The notes below the pieces were generated by a model. That model worked only from the letters and a program-made list of their open reading frames with translations. It was not told where the DNA came from and searched no databases. From an uncultured Clostridia bacterium (lineage in GTDB: Bacteria; Bacillota; Clostridia; Oscillospirales; Acutalibacteraceae), in NCBI GenBank assembly GCA_958436475.1, contig CAUBKG010000001.1, positions 28,285 through 92,284 of the forward strand: DNA of 64,000 nucleotides, in the 5' to 3' direction. Both the position numbers and the translations under genes were made by a program. Of the stretch, positions 18,333 through 27,239 are shown piece by piece. The stretch's first letter is position 1. Each line of letters starts with the position of its first letter.

Positions 18333-18357
18333 CTATAGATTGCAACAGGCAATCTAT
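18333..18357. repeat. Perfect 10-bp inverted repeat joined to element copy 2
   Basis: TATAGATTGC and GCAATCTATA are separated by five bases. The right arm runs into the AATCTATAAAA start of dispersed element copy 2. Confidence 0.7.
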
Positions 18358-18435
18358 AAAATTGCCCATGTTGCCCGTTGCACGGACAACGGACGTAAAA
18401 TCTCAGCGCGCGGCCTCGAAGAGGCCATAGCGCAA
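18346..18435 (+). repeat. Dispersed hairpin element, copy 2 (full)
   Basis: An approximately 88-nt element: AATCTATAAAA, CATGTTGCCCG, a TTGCA loop, CGGACAAC, GGACGTAAAATCTCAGCGC, GAAGAGGCC, TAGCGC and an A-run. About 87 percent identical by eye to the reverse copy at 50021-50108. It contains two hairpins, GTTGCCCG/CGGACAAC and GGCCTC/GAGGCC. It lies in the 372-base gap between nfnB and the EamA gene. Confidence 0.8.
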
Positions 18436-18486
18436 AAAACAGCCGCTAAAAAACCTTGCCCGAAAAACTCCGCCTATTCGCGGCTA
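18434..18486 (-). terminator. Terminator after nfnB
   Basis: On the minus strand AGCCGC (18480-18485) pairs with GCGGCT (18441-18446) over a 33-base loop, followed by GTTTTTTG. It abuts element copy 2. Confidence 0.55.
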
Positions 18487-18500
18487 TTGTTATATGGGTT

Positions 18501-19892
18501 TTATTTTTTGCTTTTGATGTATTCGTCTATCGCCTGCGCCGCCTGCTTGCCCGCGCCCATGGCGAGGATCACGGTCGCGGCGCCCGTTACAGCGTCTCCC
18601 CCGGCGAAAACGCCTTCCCGCGTGGTCATGAGGGTATCCTCATCCACAACGAGGCAGCCGCGCTTATTGGATTCGATCCCCTTCGTGGTGGAACGGATCA
18701 GCGGGTTCGGCGAATTGCCGATGGCCATGACCACGCAGTCCACCTCCAGCTCGAATTCCGAACCGGGCTTGGGAACGGGAGAACGCCGTCCGGAAGCGTC
18801 CGGCTCGCCGAGCTCCATCTCGATGCATTTCATGCCCTTCACCACGCCGTTTTCATCCCCGAGGATTTCCACCGGGTTGGAAAGGAGCTTGAAGATGATT
18901 CCTTCCTCCTTCGCGTGGTGGATTTCCTCCAGGCGCGCGGGCATTTCCTCCTCGGAACGGCGGTAAACGATATACACGCTTTCCGCACCGAGGCGTTTCG
19001 CGCAGCGGGCAGCGTCCATCGTGACGTTGCCGCCGCCGATCACCGCCACGTTTTTCGGCTGGATGATGGGCGTATCGTAATCCGGCTTATAGGCCTTCAT
19101 CAGGTTGATGCGAGTGAGGAACTCGTTGGCGGAATAAACGCCCACGCAGCTTTCGCCCGGGATGCCCATAAACCGGGGCAGGCCCGCGCCCGTACCGACA
19201 AATACGGCTTTGTACCCTTCCTCGAAGAGCTCATCCACCGAGAGTACTTTTCCGATGACCATATCCTTGCGGAAGGCAACGCCCTGTTCCTTCAGAAGCT
19301 CCACTTCCCTGCGGACGATATCCTTCGGCAGGCGGAATTCCGGAATGCCGTAAATCAGCACGCCGCCGTAATCGTGGAACGCTTCGAACACGGTGACTTC
19401 ATATCCCATTTTTACGAGATCCCCCGCGCAGGTGAGGCCCGCCGGACCGGAGCCCACCACCGCCACGCGGCGGCCGTTCGTTTCCGGCTTCTCCGGCTTT
19501 TCGGAGCCGTGCTGCATATACCAATCCGCCACGAAGCGTTCGAGGCGGCCGATGCCGACCGGCTCGCCCTTTATGCCGCGCACGCATTTGGATTCGCACT
19601 GCTTTTCCTGCGGGCAGACGCGCCCACACACAGCCGGCAGGGAGTTTGTGGACTTGATGATTTCATACGCCTTGGCGAATTCCCCTTCGGCCACCGCCGC
19701 AATGAACTCCGGAATGCGGACGTTGACCGGACATTTGGAAACACAGGGCTTATTCTTGCAGTGCAGGCACCGCTTGGCTTCGTTGATCGCCATTTCCTCG
19801 GTATAGCCGAGGGCGACTTCATCAAAATTTTTGTTTCGAATATCCGGCTGCTGCACCGGCATATCCGTTTTATTCATCTGCATATTAGGCAT
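18501..19892 (-). CDS. nfnB: NADH-dependent ferredoxin:NADP+ oxidoreductase subunit B (GltD-like)
   Basis: 463 residues. Seen: an N-terminal ferredoxin-like region with CLHCKNKPCVSKCP and CGRVCPQEKQCESKC (two 4Fe-4S clusters), the FAD loop GSGPAGLTCA, the NADPH loop GGGNVTMD, and the terminal GGDAVTGAATVI. Alone it could be a glutamate synthase small subunit; the NfnA partner directly upstream and the lack of a GltB gene favour the electron-bifurcating Nfn complex. The start at 19892 overlaps the nfnA stop by eight bases; the frame extends further upstream without support. Confidence 0.9.
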   Translation of the reverse strand: MPNMQMNKTDMPVQQPDIRNKNFDEVALGYTEEMAINEAKRCLHCKNKPCVSKCPVNVRIPEFIAAVAEGEFAKAYEIIKSTNSLPAVCGRVCPQEKQCESKCVRGIKGEPVGIGRLERFVADWYMQHGSEKPEKPETNGRRVAVVGSGPAGLTCAGDLVKMGYEVTVFEAFHDYGGVLIYGIPEFRLPKDIVRREVELLKEQGVAFRKDMVIGKVLSVDELFEEGYKAVFVGTGAGLPRFMGIPGESCVGVYSANEFLTRINLMKAYKPDYDTPIIQPKNVAVIGGGNVTMDAARCAKRLGAESVYIVYRRSEEEMPARLEEIHHAKEEGIIFKLLSNPVEILGDENGVVKGMKCIEMELGEPDASGRRSPVPKPGSEFELEVDCVVMAIGNSPNPLIRSTTKGIESNKRGCLVVDEDTLMTTREGVFAGGDAVTGAATVILAMGAGKQAAQAIDEYIKSKK

Positions 19893-20733
19893 GGTGCTTT
19901 TCCCCCGTAAGGCGGCAGACATGGCTTTCCAGCGCCGCCTGCTCCTGTTTTCTGTACATCTTGCTGCGTTCGATGGCTTCCTCAAAATCGACCTCATGAG
20001 CGTCGAAGTCGGGTCCGTCCACACAGGCGAACTTGGTTTTCCCTCCCACGGTGAGGCGGCAGCCGCCGCACATGCCGGTTCCGTCGATCATGATGGAATT
20101 CATGCTGATAATCGTTTTGATGCCGTAAGGCCGCGTCACTTCGGCCACCGCGCGCATCATGGGCAGCGGGCCGATGGCGATAACGAGGTCATACCCCGCA
20201 CCCGCGTTGATTTCGCTCTGGAGGGCATTCGTCACAAAGCCCTTATTGCCGTTGGAGCCGTCGTCTGTCATCATGATGAGACGGCTGGAAACGGCCTTCA
20301 TCTCTTCTTCAAGGATGATGAGGTCCTTGTTCCGGAAGCCGGCGATCATGGTAACATCCGCCCCCATAGCATGCAGGGCCTTTGCCTGCGGATATGCGAT
20401 GGCGCAGCCTGCGCCGCCGCCGATCACCGCGGCTTTCCGATACCCTCCAAGCTCCGTGGGAACGCCCAGCGGGCCAACGAAATCGAGGATACTGTCCCCT
20501 TCGTTCAGCTCATCCAGTGCATAGGTGGTTTTGCCGACTTTCTGAAAAATGATGGTAACGGTGCCCGCCTCACGGTCGTAATCCGCGATGGTCAGTGGGA
20601 TGCGCTCTCCGTGTTCGTCTATACGCAGGATGATGAACTGCCCTGCCTGCGCCTTTTTGGCAATGAACGGAGCCTCCACCGTCATGCGGATCATCTGCTC
20701 ATTGAGCTTTTCTTTTTCTATGATTTGAAACAT
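19885..20733 (-). CDS. nfnA: NADH-dependent ferredoxin:NADP+ oxidoreductase subunit A
   Basis: 282 residues of the dihydroorotate dehydrogenase electron-transfer family: an FAD-binding barrel (KAGQFIILR), an NAD region (GGGAGCAIAYP) and a C-terminal 2Fe-2S site MCGGCRLTV with a later Cys in FACVDGP. With NfnB it balances NADH, NADPH and reduced ferredoxin in the cytoplasm of anaerobes. It ends in an eight-base overlap (ATGCCTAA) with nfnB. Confidence 0.92.
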   Translation of the reverse strand: MFQIIEKEKLNEQMIRMTVEAPFIAKKAQAGQFIILRIDEHGERIPLTIADYDREAGTVTIIFQKVGKTTYALDELNEGDSILDFVGPLGVPTELGGYRKAAVIGGGAGCAIAYPQAKALHAMGADVTMIAGFRNKDLIILEEEMKAVSSRLIMMTDDGSNGNKGFVTNALQSEINAGAGYDLVIAIGPLPMMRAVAEVTRPYGIKTIISMNSIMIDGTGMCGGCRLTVGGKTKFACVDGPDFDAHEVDFEEAIERSKMYRKQEQAALESHVCRLTGEKHHA

Positions 20734-20746
20734 AACTGGCCCTCCA

Positions 20747-23050
20747 TTATAAATAGCTTAGCTTCAGCCCGCCGTTTTCAGAAGTGACGCTGACGCCTGA
20801 AACCGGTTCGTCGCAATGCTCCACCAGAAGCTCGGCGATTTTATCCTCCACGTTGCGGCGGATATAATTGCGCAGATCGCGCGCGCCGTTTTTGCCGCCG
20901 TGGGATTTTTCCGCGATCAGCCGGAGGGCACCGTCGTCCCAAACCAGGGCGATGTGCTTTTCCTTCATGGAAGCCTTCAGCTCTTCCAGCATCAAGGCAG
21001 CTATCTTCTGATAATCCTCCCCGCTCAGATCGTTAAAGAATACGATCTCATCCACGCGGCTGATAAACTCCGGCCGCAGGAATTCGTTGAGCGCCTTCAT
21101 GGCCTTATCGCGCGAAACGGCATGCTGCGAAGCGCCGAAGCCGAGGGCGCTGTCTCTCTTATCGCTTCCGGCGTTGGAGGTCATCACGATTACGGTGTTT
21201 TCAAAGTTCACCGTGCGGCCGTGCGCATCGGTAATGCGCCCGTCGTCCAAAATCTGGAGCAGGATGTTGAGAACATCCGGGTGCGCTTTTTCGATTTCGT
21301 CCAGCAGCACCACCGAATAGGGCTTGCGCCGCACCTTTTCGGTGAGCTGGCCCGCTTCATCGTACCCCACGTATCCGGGTGGCGCGCCGATGATGCGGGA
21401 AACGGAGTGCTTCTCCATGAATTCAGACATATCGAGGCGTATGAGCGTTTCCGGCGTATCGAAAAGCTCGGCCGAAAGCACCTTGACGAGCTCTGTTTTC
21501 CCCACGCCCGTGGGGCCGACGAACAGGAAGGACGCCGGCCTGCGGCGCGCCGAGATCTGCACGCGGCTGCGCTTGATGGCGGCGGCGACCAGATGCACCG
21601 CTTCGTCCTGCCCGATCACTTTGGCACGCAGGCGGTCTTCAAGGCCGGCGAGCTGCTTTAAATCCGACTGGCGGACCTTTGCGGCGGGGATTCCCGTCCA
21701 CAGCTCGATCACGCGCGCGAGATCGTCCACCGTAACGGAATTATCGATGTTCTTTCGCTCCAGCTCTGCCAGCTGGACTCGATACTTTGCGAGCTCCGTT
21801 TTGATTTCCGCGAGACGGGCGTAATCCGTTTCATCCTGCTCGGGCTCGGATTCCATTTCGCCCTCTTCCTCCCGGAGCTGCTCCACGCGGCGGCGGGCGG
21901 TGATCATTTCGTTCATTTCCTTATTGCGCAGATTCGCGCAGGCACAGGCTTCATCTAAAAGGTCGATTGCCTTATCGGGCAGGAAACGGTCGGTGATATA
22001 CCGCTCGGAAAGAGCGGCCGCACGGCGGAGGATCTCTTCTGTTACCGTTACGTGATGGTGCTGTTCATAATAATCCTTGATCCCGCAGAGGATCTCCACC
22101 GTTTCCGATACAGAGGGCTCTTCCACGGTCACCGGCTGGAAGCGGCGCTCTAAAGCGGCATCCTTTTCAATGTATTTACGGTACTCGGTAAAGGTGGTAG
22201 CGCCGATCACCTGGATTTCCCCGCGCGAAAGCGAGGGCTTCAGGATATTGGCGGCGTTCATGGAGCCTTCGGCGTCTCCCACGCCTGCGAGATTGTGCAC
22301 TTCGTCGATAAACAGGATAATGTTTCCATCCTGCTTGATTTCATCCACCAACGCCTTGATGCGCTTTTCAAACTGCCCGCGGAACTGCGTGCCCGCCACG
22401 AGAGAGGCGAGGTCTAACAGCATGATCTCCTTCTCCTGCAGGGCGGCGGGAACGTCTCCCTGCACGATTTTAAGGGCCAGACCCTCTGCAATGGCCGTTT
22501 TACCCACACCCGGCTCTCCGATGAGGCAGGGGTTATTCTTCTGGCGGCGGCTCAAAATCTGGATCACGCGGTAAATTTCGCGTTCCCGGCCGATCATACG
22601 GTCGATCGCGCCGTCCTTCGCCTTCTGATTCAAGCTCGTGCAGAACTCATTCAGAACCTTGCGCTTCTTTTCATTCACCTTTTTGCGGCGCTTTTTTTCA
22701 GGCGGCGGCGCGGCCTCCTTCGTCTCCTCCGGCTGCCCCGCGGCGTCTGCCGCCTTTTGCCCGCCGTTCCCGAAAATCGTATTCAGAAACGGAAAGGTCG
22801 CGGCGCCTCCCGGCAAAATCTCGGAAAGGTCGTTTTCATCGTCGCCGTCCATGAGCTCCATGAGCTGCTCATTGAGCTCATCCAGATTCTCCTCCGAGAG
22901 GTTGAACTGCGAAAGCACCTGATCCACCGGAGCGATTCCGAGTTCCTTGGCGCACTGGATGCAAAAGCCCTCGGGTGTGGACTTATCCCCGTCCATCCGC
23001 GTCATAAACACGATGGCCGGGCGTTTTTTACATCTTGAGCATAATACCAT
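20747..23050 (-). CDS. ClpE-like ATP-dependent Clp unfoldase with N-terminal zinc finger
   Basis: 767 residues with two AAA+ modules: first Walker A GEPGVGKTAIAEG near residue 175, second GPTGVGKTEL near 510, with a UvrB/C-like middle segment between them. It opens with a four-Cys zinc finger (CSRC and CIQC within the first 35 residues) and then a low-complexity acidic/lysine linker, not the Clp-N double repeat of ClpC. That architecture is ClpE. It likely feeds ClpP; no IGF/LGF-type ClpP loop was verified. No ctsR or mcsAB genes are near, and it sits among housekeeping genes. Confidence 0.88.
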   Translation of the reverse strand: MVLCSRCKKRPAIVFMTRMDGDKSTPEGFCIQCAKELGIAPVDQVLSQFNLSEENLDELNEQLMELMDGDDENDLSEILPGGAATFPFLNTIFGNGGQKAADAAGQPEETKEAAPPPEKKRRKKVNEKKRKVLNEFCTSLNQKAKDGAIDRMIGREREIYRVIQILSRRQKNNPCLIGEPGVGKTAIAEGLALKIVQGDVPAALQEKEIMLLDLASLVAGTQFRGQFEKRIKALVDEIKQDGNIILFIDEVHNLAGVGDAEGSMNAANILKPSLSRGEIQVIGATTFTEYRKYIEKDAALERRFQPVTVEEPSVSETVEILCGIKDYYEQHHHVTVTEEILRRAAALSERYITDRFLPDKAIDLLDEACACANLRNKEMNEMITARRRVEQLREEEGEMESEPEQDETDYARLAEIKTELAKYRVQLAELERKNIDNSVTVDDLARVIELWTGIPAAKVRQSDLKQLAGLEDRLRAKVIGQDEAVHLVAAAIKRSRVQISARRRPASFLFVGPTGVGKTELVKVLSAELFDTPETLIRLDMSEFMEKHSVSRIIGAPPGYVGYDEAGQLTEKVRRKPYSVVLLDEIEKAHPDVLNILLQILDDGRITDAHGRTVNFENTVIVMTSNAGSDKRDSALGFGASQHAVSRDKAMKALNEFLRPEFISRVDEIVFFNDLSGEDYQKIAALMLEELKASMKEKHIALVWDDGALRLIAEKSHGGKNGARDLRNYIRRNVEDKIAELLVEHCDEPVSGVSVTSENGGLKLSYL

Positions 23051-23069
23051 AATTATATTCTCCTATTAG

Positions 23070-23636
23070 TTAAACGTGATCCGCCGCCTCATTTTTGCCT
23101 TCGTTCATTTTATGCACGAAGAGCTGAAAATAACGGACAAATGCATATACCGCACAGATCACCGTTACCGCCATCAAAACAAGAACAAAAATATCGTTTA
23201 AAAAATCCAGCTTGCCGTTGAGAAGGATCAGGAACATGCTGGCATAAAAAACCGCAGTTGCCAGTTTTCCATACCACTCGGAGCCGGTGGCTTTCTCCTG
23301 CCGCCGGAGCAGGACCAGGGAAAACGCCATCATCAGAAGCTCCTTCACTATTATAACAATGAAAAAAGGCCAAACAAAGGGGTATGTAATGGTAATACAG
23401 AAAACAACTGTTATTTGGGTGAGTTTGTCCGCCAGCGGGTCGAGCAGCTTGCCGATTTCCGTTACCTGGTCAAAATGGCGCGCGATATAGCCATCTACAA
23501 CGTCGGTCAGGCCGGAAAGGACGATCACCCCAATGGCGATGCCGTAATTTTTTTGGAAATACATCACCGCAAAAAGCGGAATCAGCAAAATCCGAAACAA
23601 GGATAACAGATTCGGAATAGTTAAAAATTTACGCAT
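23070..23636 (-). CDS. pgsA: CDP-diacylglycerol--glycerol-3-phosphate 3-phosphatidyltransferase
   Basis: 188-residue integral membrane enzyme making phosphatidylglycerol phosphate. The CDP-alcohol transferase signature is present as DVVDGYIARHFDQVTEIGKLLDPLADK in two blocks (DGxxAR and GxxLDPLADK) near residues 45-70. Several TM helices follow. It lies 26 bases after cvpA. Confidence 0.93.
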   Translation of the reverse strand: MRKFLTIPNLLSLFRILLIPLFAVMYFQKNYGIAIGVIVLSGLTDVVDGYIARHFDQVTEIGKLLDPLADKLTQITVVFCITITYPFVWPFFIVIIVKELLMMAFSLVLLRRQEKATGSEWYGKLATAVFYASMFLILLNGKLDFLNDIFVLVLMAVTVICAVYAFVRYFQLFVHKMNEGKNEAADHV

Positions 23637-23662
23637 AATGCCTCCCCAATGCCGCTGAAAAT

Positions 23663-24385
23663 CTATTCGATGAAGCCGATCAGAGGATTGTATTCCTCAA
23701 TCGTCCGATACAGGTAAGTGCTTTCAACCGCCTCGCGGTTCAGAGCTTTGGATTCGTTATGGGTAACGGAAATGGAAAACGCCACGCAGAGGGACAGAAC
23801 CAGCAGGACAACGGCCGCTTTCACGAGACCGAGCACGCCTCCCAGCACATGATTCACCGTGCCGATCACCGGCAGGTGAAATAGCTTTTCGAGCATGGAG
23901 GCCACAACGCTGAGAACTGCAAAAAACACAAGGAACAAAACGAGCAGGCAAAGCACATACAGGAGCGGCGTCACCGCGGGGCGGAAAGCACTCTCGGTGA
24001 TGCGCTGAGCGGAATCGTGTGCATCTGCCCCCATGTTTTCCCGGAAGGACTGCTGCATGGATTCATTCGAAACGCCCGCGCTCTCGAGGATGTTCACCAC
24101 AAAGCCGGGCAGCGAATCAAACACACCGTTTACCTGCTCTTCGAGCGACCGGCCGCCGCCTTCCCGGAGCGTTTCCTCCACTTTCTCGGTAACGGCGGGC
24201 TCCACGCCTACACGGAAGGTGAAATCCGCCATGGGAGATGCGAGACTAAAGGCCAGCACAGCCGCCGCAACCATGGCGGCCAGATGCAGGAGCATGCCGG
24301 CCAAGCCCTTGACCGCCGAAAAAATAACGGTACCGATAACGATCAAAACAACCGCCAGATCGAGGATAATACTGGCTGTGGGCAT
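23663..24385 (-). CDS. CvpA family membrane protein
   Basis: 240 residues. N-terminal helices with VKGLAGMLLHLAAMVAA, a long extracytoplasmic loop, then a helix pair containing NHVLGGVLGLVKAAVVLLVLS, the characteristic CvpA glycine-rich helix. In proteobacteria the family is tied to colicin V production and envelope function; its role in Firmicutes is not defined. Confidence 0.8.
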   Translation of the reverse strand: MPTASIILDLAVVLIVIGTVIFSAVKGLAGMLLHLAAMVAAAVLAFSLASPMADFTFRVGVEPAVTEKVEETLREGGGRSLEEQVNGVFDSLPGFVVNILESAGVSNESMQQSFRENMGADAHDSAQRITESAFRPAVTPLLYVLCLLVLFLVFFAVLSVVASMLEKLFHLPVIGTVNHVLGGVLGLVKAAVVLLVLSLCVAFSISVTHNESKALNREAVESTYLYRTIEEYNPLIGFIE

Positions 24386-24408
24386 AACCGTGCACCTCCA
24401 AAAACAGC

Positions 24409-25656
24409 TTATTCGTACTTTTCCACCTTGGAATTTCCAATTGCTATAATATTTTTATTGTATTCGAAAACCCGGTAGGAATCAATACCTGTTTCTTCCC
24501 TGCGGACGAGTTTTCCTGTTTTATCGTACATGGAAACCTGTGAAAAGGTGAGCTCCGTTACATAATGCTTGGAAACATAGAGGGAGGAAACCCGGGAATC
24601 GCGCTCCGCTTCAAAAAGGATATTCCCCTTCGGGTCGTACATTACGGTCTTCCCGCTGCCCGCGTCCCCATGCCGGGAAAAGCTCATGGCAATGCCGGAA
24701 GCGTCTCCGTTATAAAACGTTTCGAGCGAAAGAGCGCCGAAGGGCAGGTCCTTGTGCGCATCGGGAGCGGCGATTTCCACGAAGGATACGAGAGAATCGC
24801 CCACCGCGGTAACGGAAGAATTGCCCTTGAAGGAAAGGTCCAGCAGCAGGCAGCCGCTGTATTCGAGCTTCGCGAGCTGCTCCACCTTGCGGATATCGAA
24901 AAGATACAAATAAGATTTGAGCCGGCCGCCTTCCGCCGCAGCCGTCGCCACGGCGCACAGCTTTCCATTGGGACTTACCTTCACGGCGATGACCTCCTGA
25001 TCGGAGGTATACCATTTGAAGGGCTGCTTTACAAAGCCGCGGCTGTAAAGGGAAATCTCCGCGTTATACCCTTCCGATTTCGTTGCAACGGCATACACGC
25101 CGCTATCAGACAAATCTGCCGCCAGGATTTTGCTGCCCAGTGTTTCCTCCAGCAGCGTTTTGCCCGCGCTTTCGATCTTGAGCGAGTTCCCGCCACTGTC
25201 ATAAATGAGGCAGCGGTCTTTCGCACAGGAGAGCCGGGGCGAAGCAAAGCCGTGCTGGCGGCTGTAAAGGGTTGCGCCCGAGGAGGTATAGCACACGGCA
25301 GACATATCCGTGAGCAGCACGAGCCGGTCGCGGTCCACGGCGGCGCTTATCACGTTCAGCTCCGAAACATCCACGGGATAGGCGCCCTCTCCCGCATGGG
25401 AAAGCGCCGCCGTATCGTTGATAAACTGAAGGATATTCGCCGGGGTAAGCGACGTGACATTGGCCAGGACATAAACGCACACCGCAATGACGGCAATGAT
25501 CAGCACCTTGCGCCAAAAGGAACGCTTCTTCTTTTTCTTTCTTTTTTTTGGCGCGGGAACTTCTTTTAAAAAGCTGCCGTCGTCCTTTTCGTAATCATAA
25601 AAATCGAGCTCCTCCGAAGACGGAGCGGGTGATTTTTTCTTTCTTTTTTTCGTCAT
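24409..25656 (-). CDS. DUF5711-type membrane-anchored beta-propeller-like protein
   Basis: 415 residues: an N-terminal charged tail rich in Lys and acidic residues, one TM helix (about 48-68), then an extracytoplasmic domain of repeated beta segments such as AVCYTSSGATLYS, CLIYDSGGNSLK and AVKVSPNGKLCAVAT, suggesting a WD40/YVTN-like propeller. It resembles the DUF5711 family of Clostridia. Function unknown. It lies between truA and cvpA in the same orientation. Confidence 0.7.
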   Translation of the reverse strand: MTKKRKKKSPAPSSEELDFYDYEKDDGSFLKEVPAPKKRKKKKKRSFWRKVLIIAVIAVCVYVLANVTSLTPANILQFINDTAALSHAGEGAYPVDVSELNVISAAVDRDRLVLLTDMSAVCYTSSGATLYSRQHGFASPRLSCAKDRCLIYDSGGNSLKIESAGKTLLEETLGSKILAADLSDSGVYAVATKSEGYNAEISLYSRGFVKQPFKWYTSDQEVIAVKVSPNGKLCAVATAAAEGGRLKSYLYLFDIRKVEQLAKLEYSGCLLLDLSFKGNSSVTAVGDSLVSFVEIAAPDAHKDLPFGALSLETFYNGDASGIAMSFSRHGDAGSGKTVMYDPKGNILFEAERDSRVSSLYVSKHYVTELTFSQVSMYDKTGKLVRREETGIDSYRVFEYNKNIIAIGNSKVEKYE

Positions 25657-25685
25657 TGCCTTTTCGTCACCTCCCGGTTCAAAAA

Positions 25686-26426
25686 TCAGGAATCATAAAA
25701 CACGCGGTTCAGATAGAGCCCATACGGCGGCGCGGTCTTGCCGGCGCGATTCCGGTCTTTGGAAGCCAGAATCGCCGGGATATCCGACTGCCGTAACCTC
25801 CCCTGCTCCACAAACAAAAGCGTGCCCGCGAGGATACGCACCATGTTGTAAAGAAAGCCGTTCCCGCGCACGGTGAGGGTAACGAGCTTCCCCTCCCGTG
25901 CCACATCGAAGGAATAGATGGTGCGAACATGGGTTCGCACTGCATCCCCCGCGCTGCAGAAGGCCGAAAAATCGTGCTCCCCGAGAAACAGCCGGGCCGT
26001 TTCCTGCATACGGGTTTCATCCAGCGGACGAAAATACTGCAGGGCGTAGCCGTGCAAAAACGGGTCCCGCACCCGGGAATTGTATATCTGATACACATAC
26101 TCCTTGGCTGTGCAGGAATAGCGCGCGTGAAAATCCATCGGTTTTTCCTCGCAGGAAAGCACCGCGATATCGGGCGGCAAAAGGGTGTTGAGCGCCAGCA
26201 CGGCACGGCCGCACGGGATGCCGGATTCCGTATCGAAATGGCAGCAGTATTCCCTGGCATGCACGCCGGAATCCGTGCGGCTGCAGCCCGTTATCCCTAA
26301 ACGGCTGCCGAAGACCTTTTCGACAGCGTCCTGCACCACCTGCTGCACGGCCAGCGCATTCTGCTGGACCTGCCAGCCGTGGTAGCGGCTGCCGTCAAAA
26401 GCGAGAGTCAGTAACAGTCTGCGCAT
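25686..26426 (-). CDS. truA: tRNA pseudouridine(38-40) synthase
   Basis: 246 residues. Modifies uridines 38-40 in the tRNA anticodon arm. Seen: FDGSRYHGWQ at the start, the catalytic Asp in GCSRTDSGVHA near residue 52, KEYVYQIYN, and GNGFLYNMVRI near the end. It follows ecfT by nine bases; a truA gene next to an ECF core operon is a common Firmicutes order. Confidence 0.96.
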   Translation of the reverse strand: MRRLLLTLAFDGSRYHGWQVQQNALAVQQVVQDAVEKVFGSRLGITGCSRTDSGVHAREYCCHFDTESGIPCGRAVLALNTLLPPDIAVLSCEEKPMDFHARYSCTAKEYVYQIYNSRVRDPFLHGYALQYFRPLDETRMQETARLFLGEHDFSAFCSAGDAVRTHVRTIYSFDVAREGKLVTLTVRGNGFLYNMVRILAGTLLFVEQGRLRQSDIPAILASKDRNRAGKTAPPYGLYLNRVFYDS

Positions 26427-26435
26427 GGCGTCTCC

Positions 26436-27239
26436 TCAGCAAAAAGTATTGAGCAGGATAATGGCCGCGAGAAACATGAGATAAATCCCCACAGCCAGAT
26501 AGTCGGCCGTGCTCATTTTCAGAATCTTCATCCTGGTGCGGCCTTCTCCCCCGTTATAGCACCGGCATTCCATCGCATAAGCCAGCTCGTAAGCGCGGCG
26601 GAAGGAGGAAACAAACAGCGGGATGAGAATGGGAAGGAGCGCTTTCATGCGCTGCACCAGCCCTCCCGATTCCATATCGGCTCCGCGCGCTTTCTGTGCG
26701 CTCATGATTTTTTCCGTTTCCTCCACGAGGGTCGGGATGAAACGGAGTGCAATGGTCATCATCATGGCAAGGGAATGGACGTCTACCTTCAGCTTTGTGA
26801 GCGGGGAAAGCAAGCGCTCAATAGCGTCTGTCAACTCAGTAGGCGAGGTGGTATAGGTAAGCAGGCCGCTGATTAAAATGAGGCAGATGATGCGGACAGA
26901 CATAAACAGCGCCGTGATAAGGCCCTTGTCCGTAATCCGGATCACCCAGAACTGGAGCAAGGTTTCTCCCCCGCCGATGTAAAAAATGTTGAGCACCGAG
27001 GTAATGATGATAATCGGGATGATGGGTTTCAGCGACTTAAAATAGATTTTGAGCGGCACGCGGGAAAGCAGCATGAGCGCAACGGTTGCCAAAACGATAA
27101 CCGCCATGGCGGCAAAATTATTTGCCACGAACACCGTGACGATCACGGCGAGCACCAGCACGAGCTTTACACGCGGGTCTATCCGGTGAAGGAAGGAACC
27201 CACCGGAAAATACTGGCCGATGGTGATATCCTTAAGCAC
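26436..27239 (-). CDS. ecfT: Energy-coupling factor transporter transmembrane protein
   Basis: 267 residues with about six TM helices. The coupling-helix motifs are visible as the SARKARG-like segment SAQKARGAD and a later RRAYELAYAMECRCY. EcfT holds the ATPases and exchanges vitamin-binding S components. I start it at GTG 27239, which has GGGAGG upstream and overlaps the ecfA2 stop by eight bases (GTGCTTAA). The N-terminus then reads [20 protein letters not shown], which is typical. The longer frame runs backwards into ecfA2. Confidence 0.93.
   Translation of the reverse strand: MLKDITIGQYFPVGSFLHRIDPRVKLVLVLAVIVTVFVANNFAAMAVIVLATVALMLLSRVPLKIYFKSLKPIIPIIIITSVLNIFYIGGGETLLQFWVIRITDKGLITALFMSVRIICLILISGLLTYTTSPTELTDAIERLLSPLTKLKVDVHSLAMMMTIALRFIPTLVEETEKIMSAQKARGADMESGGLVQRMKALLPILIPLFVSSFRRAYELAYAMECRCYNGGEGRTRMKILKMSTADYLAVGIYLMFLAAIILLNTFC

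Noticed and set aside
18501..19892. Calling this gene glutamate synthase small subunit (gltD)
   Set aside because: No large subunit gene is present, and the coupled upstream partner is NfnA-like, so the Nfn complex is the better reading.
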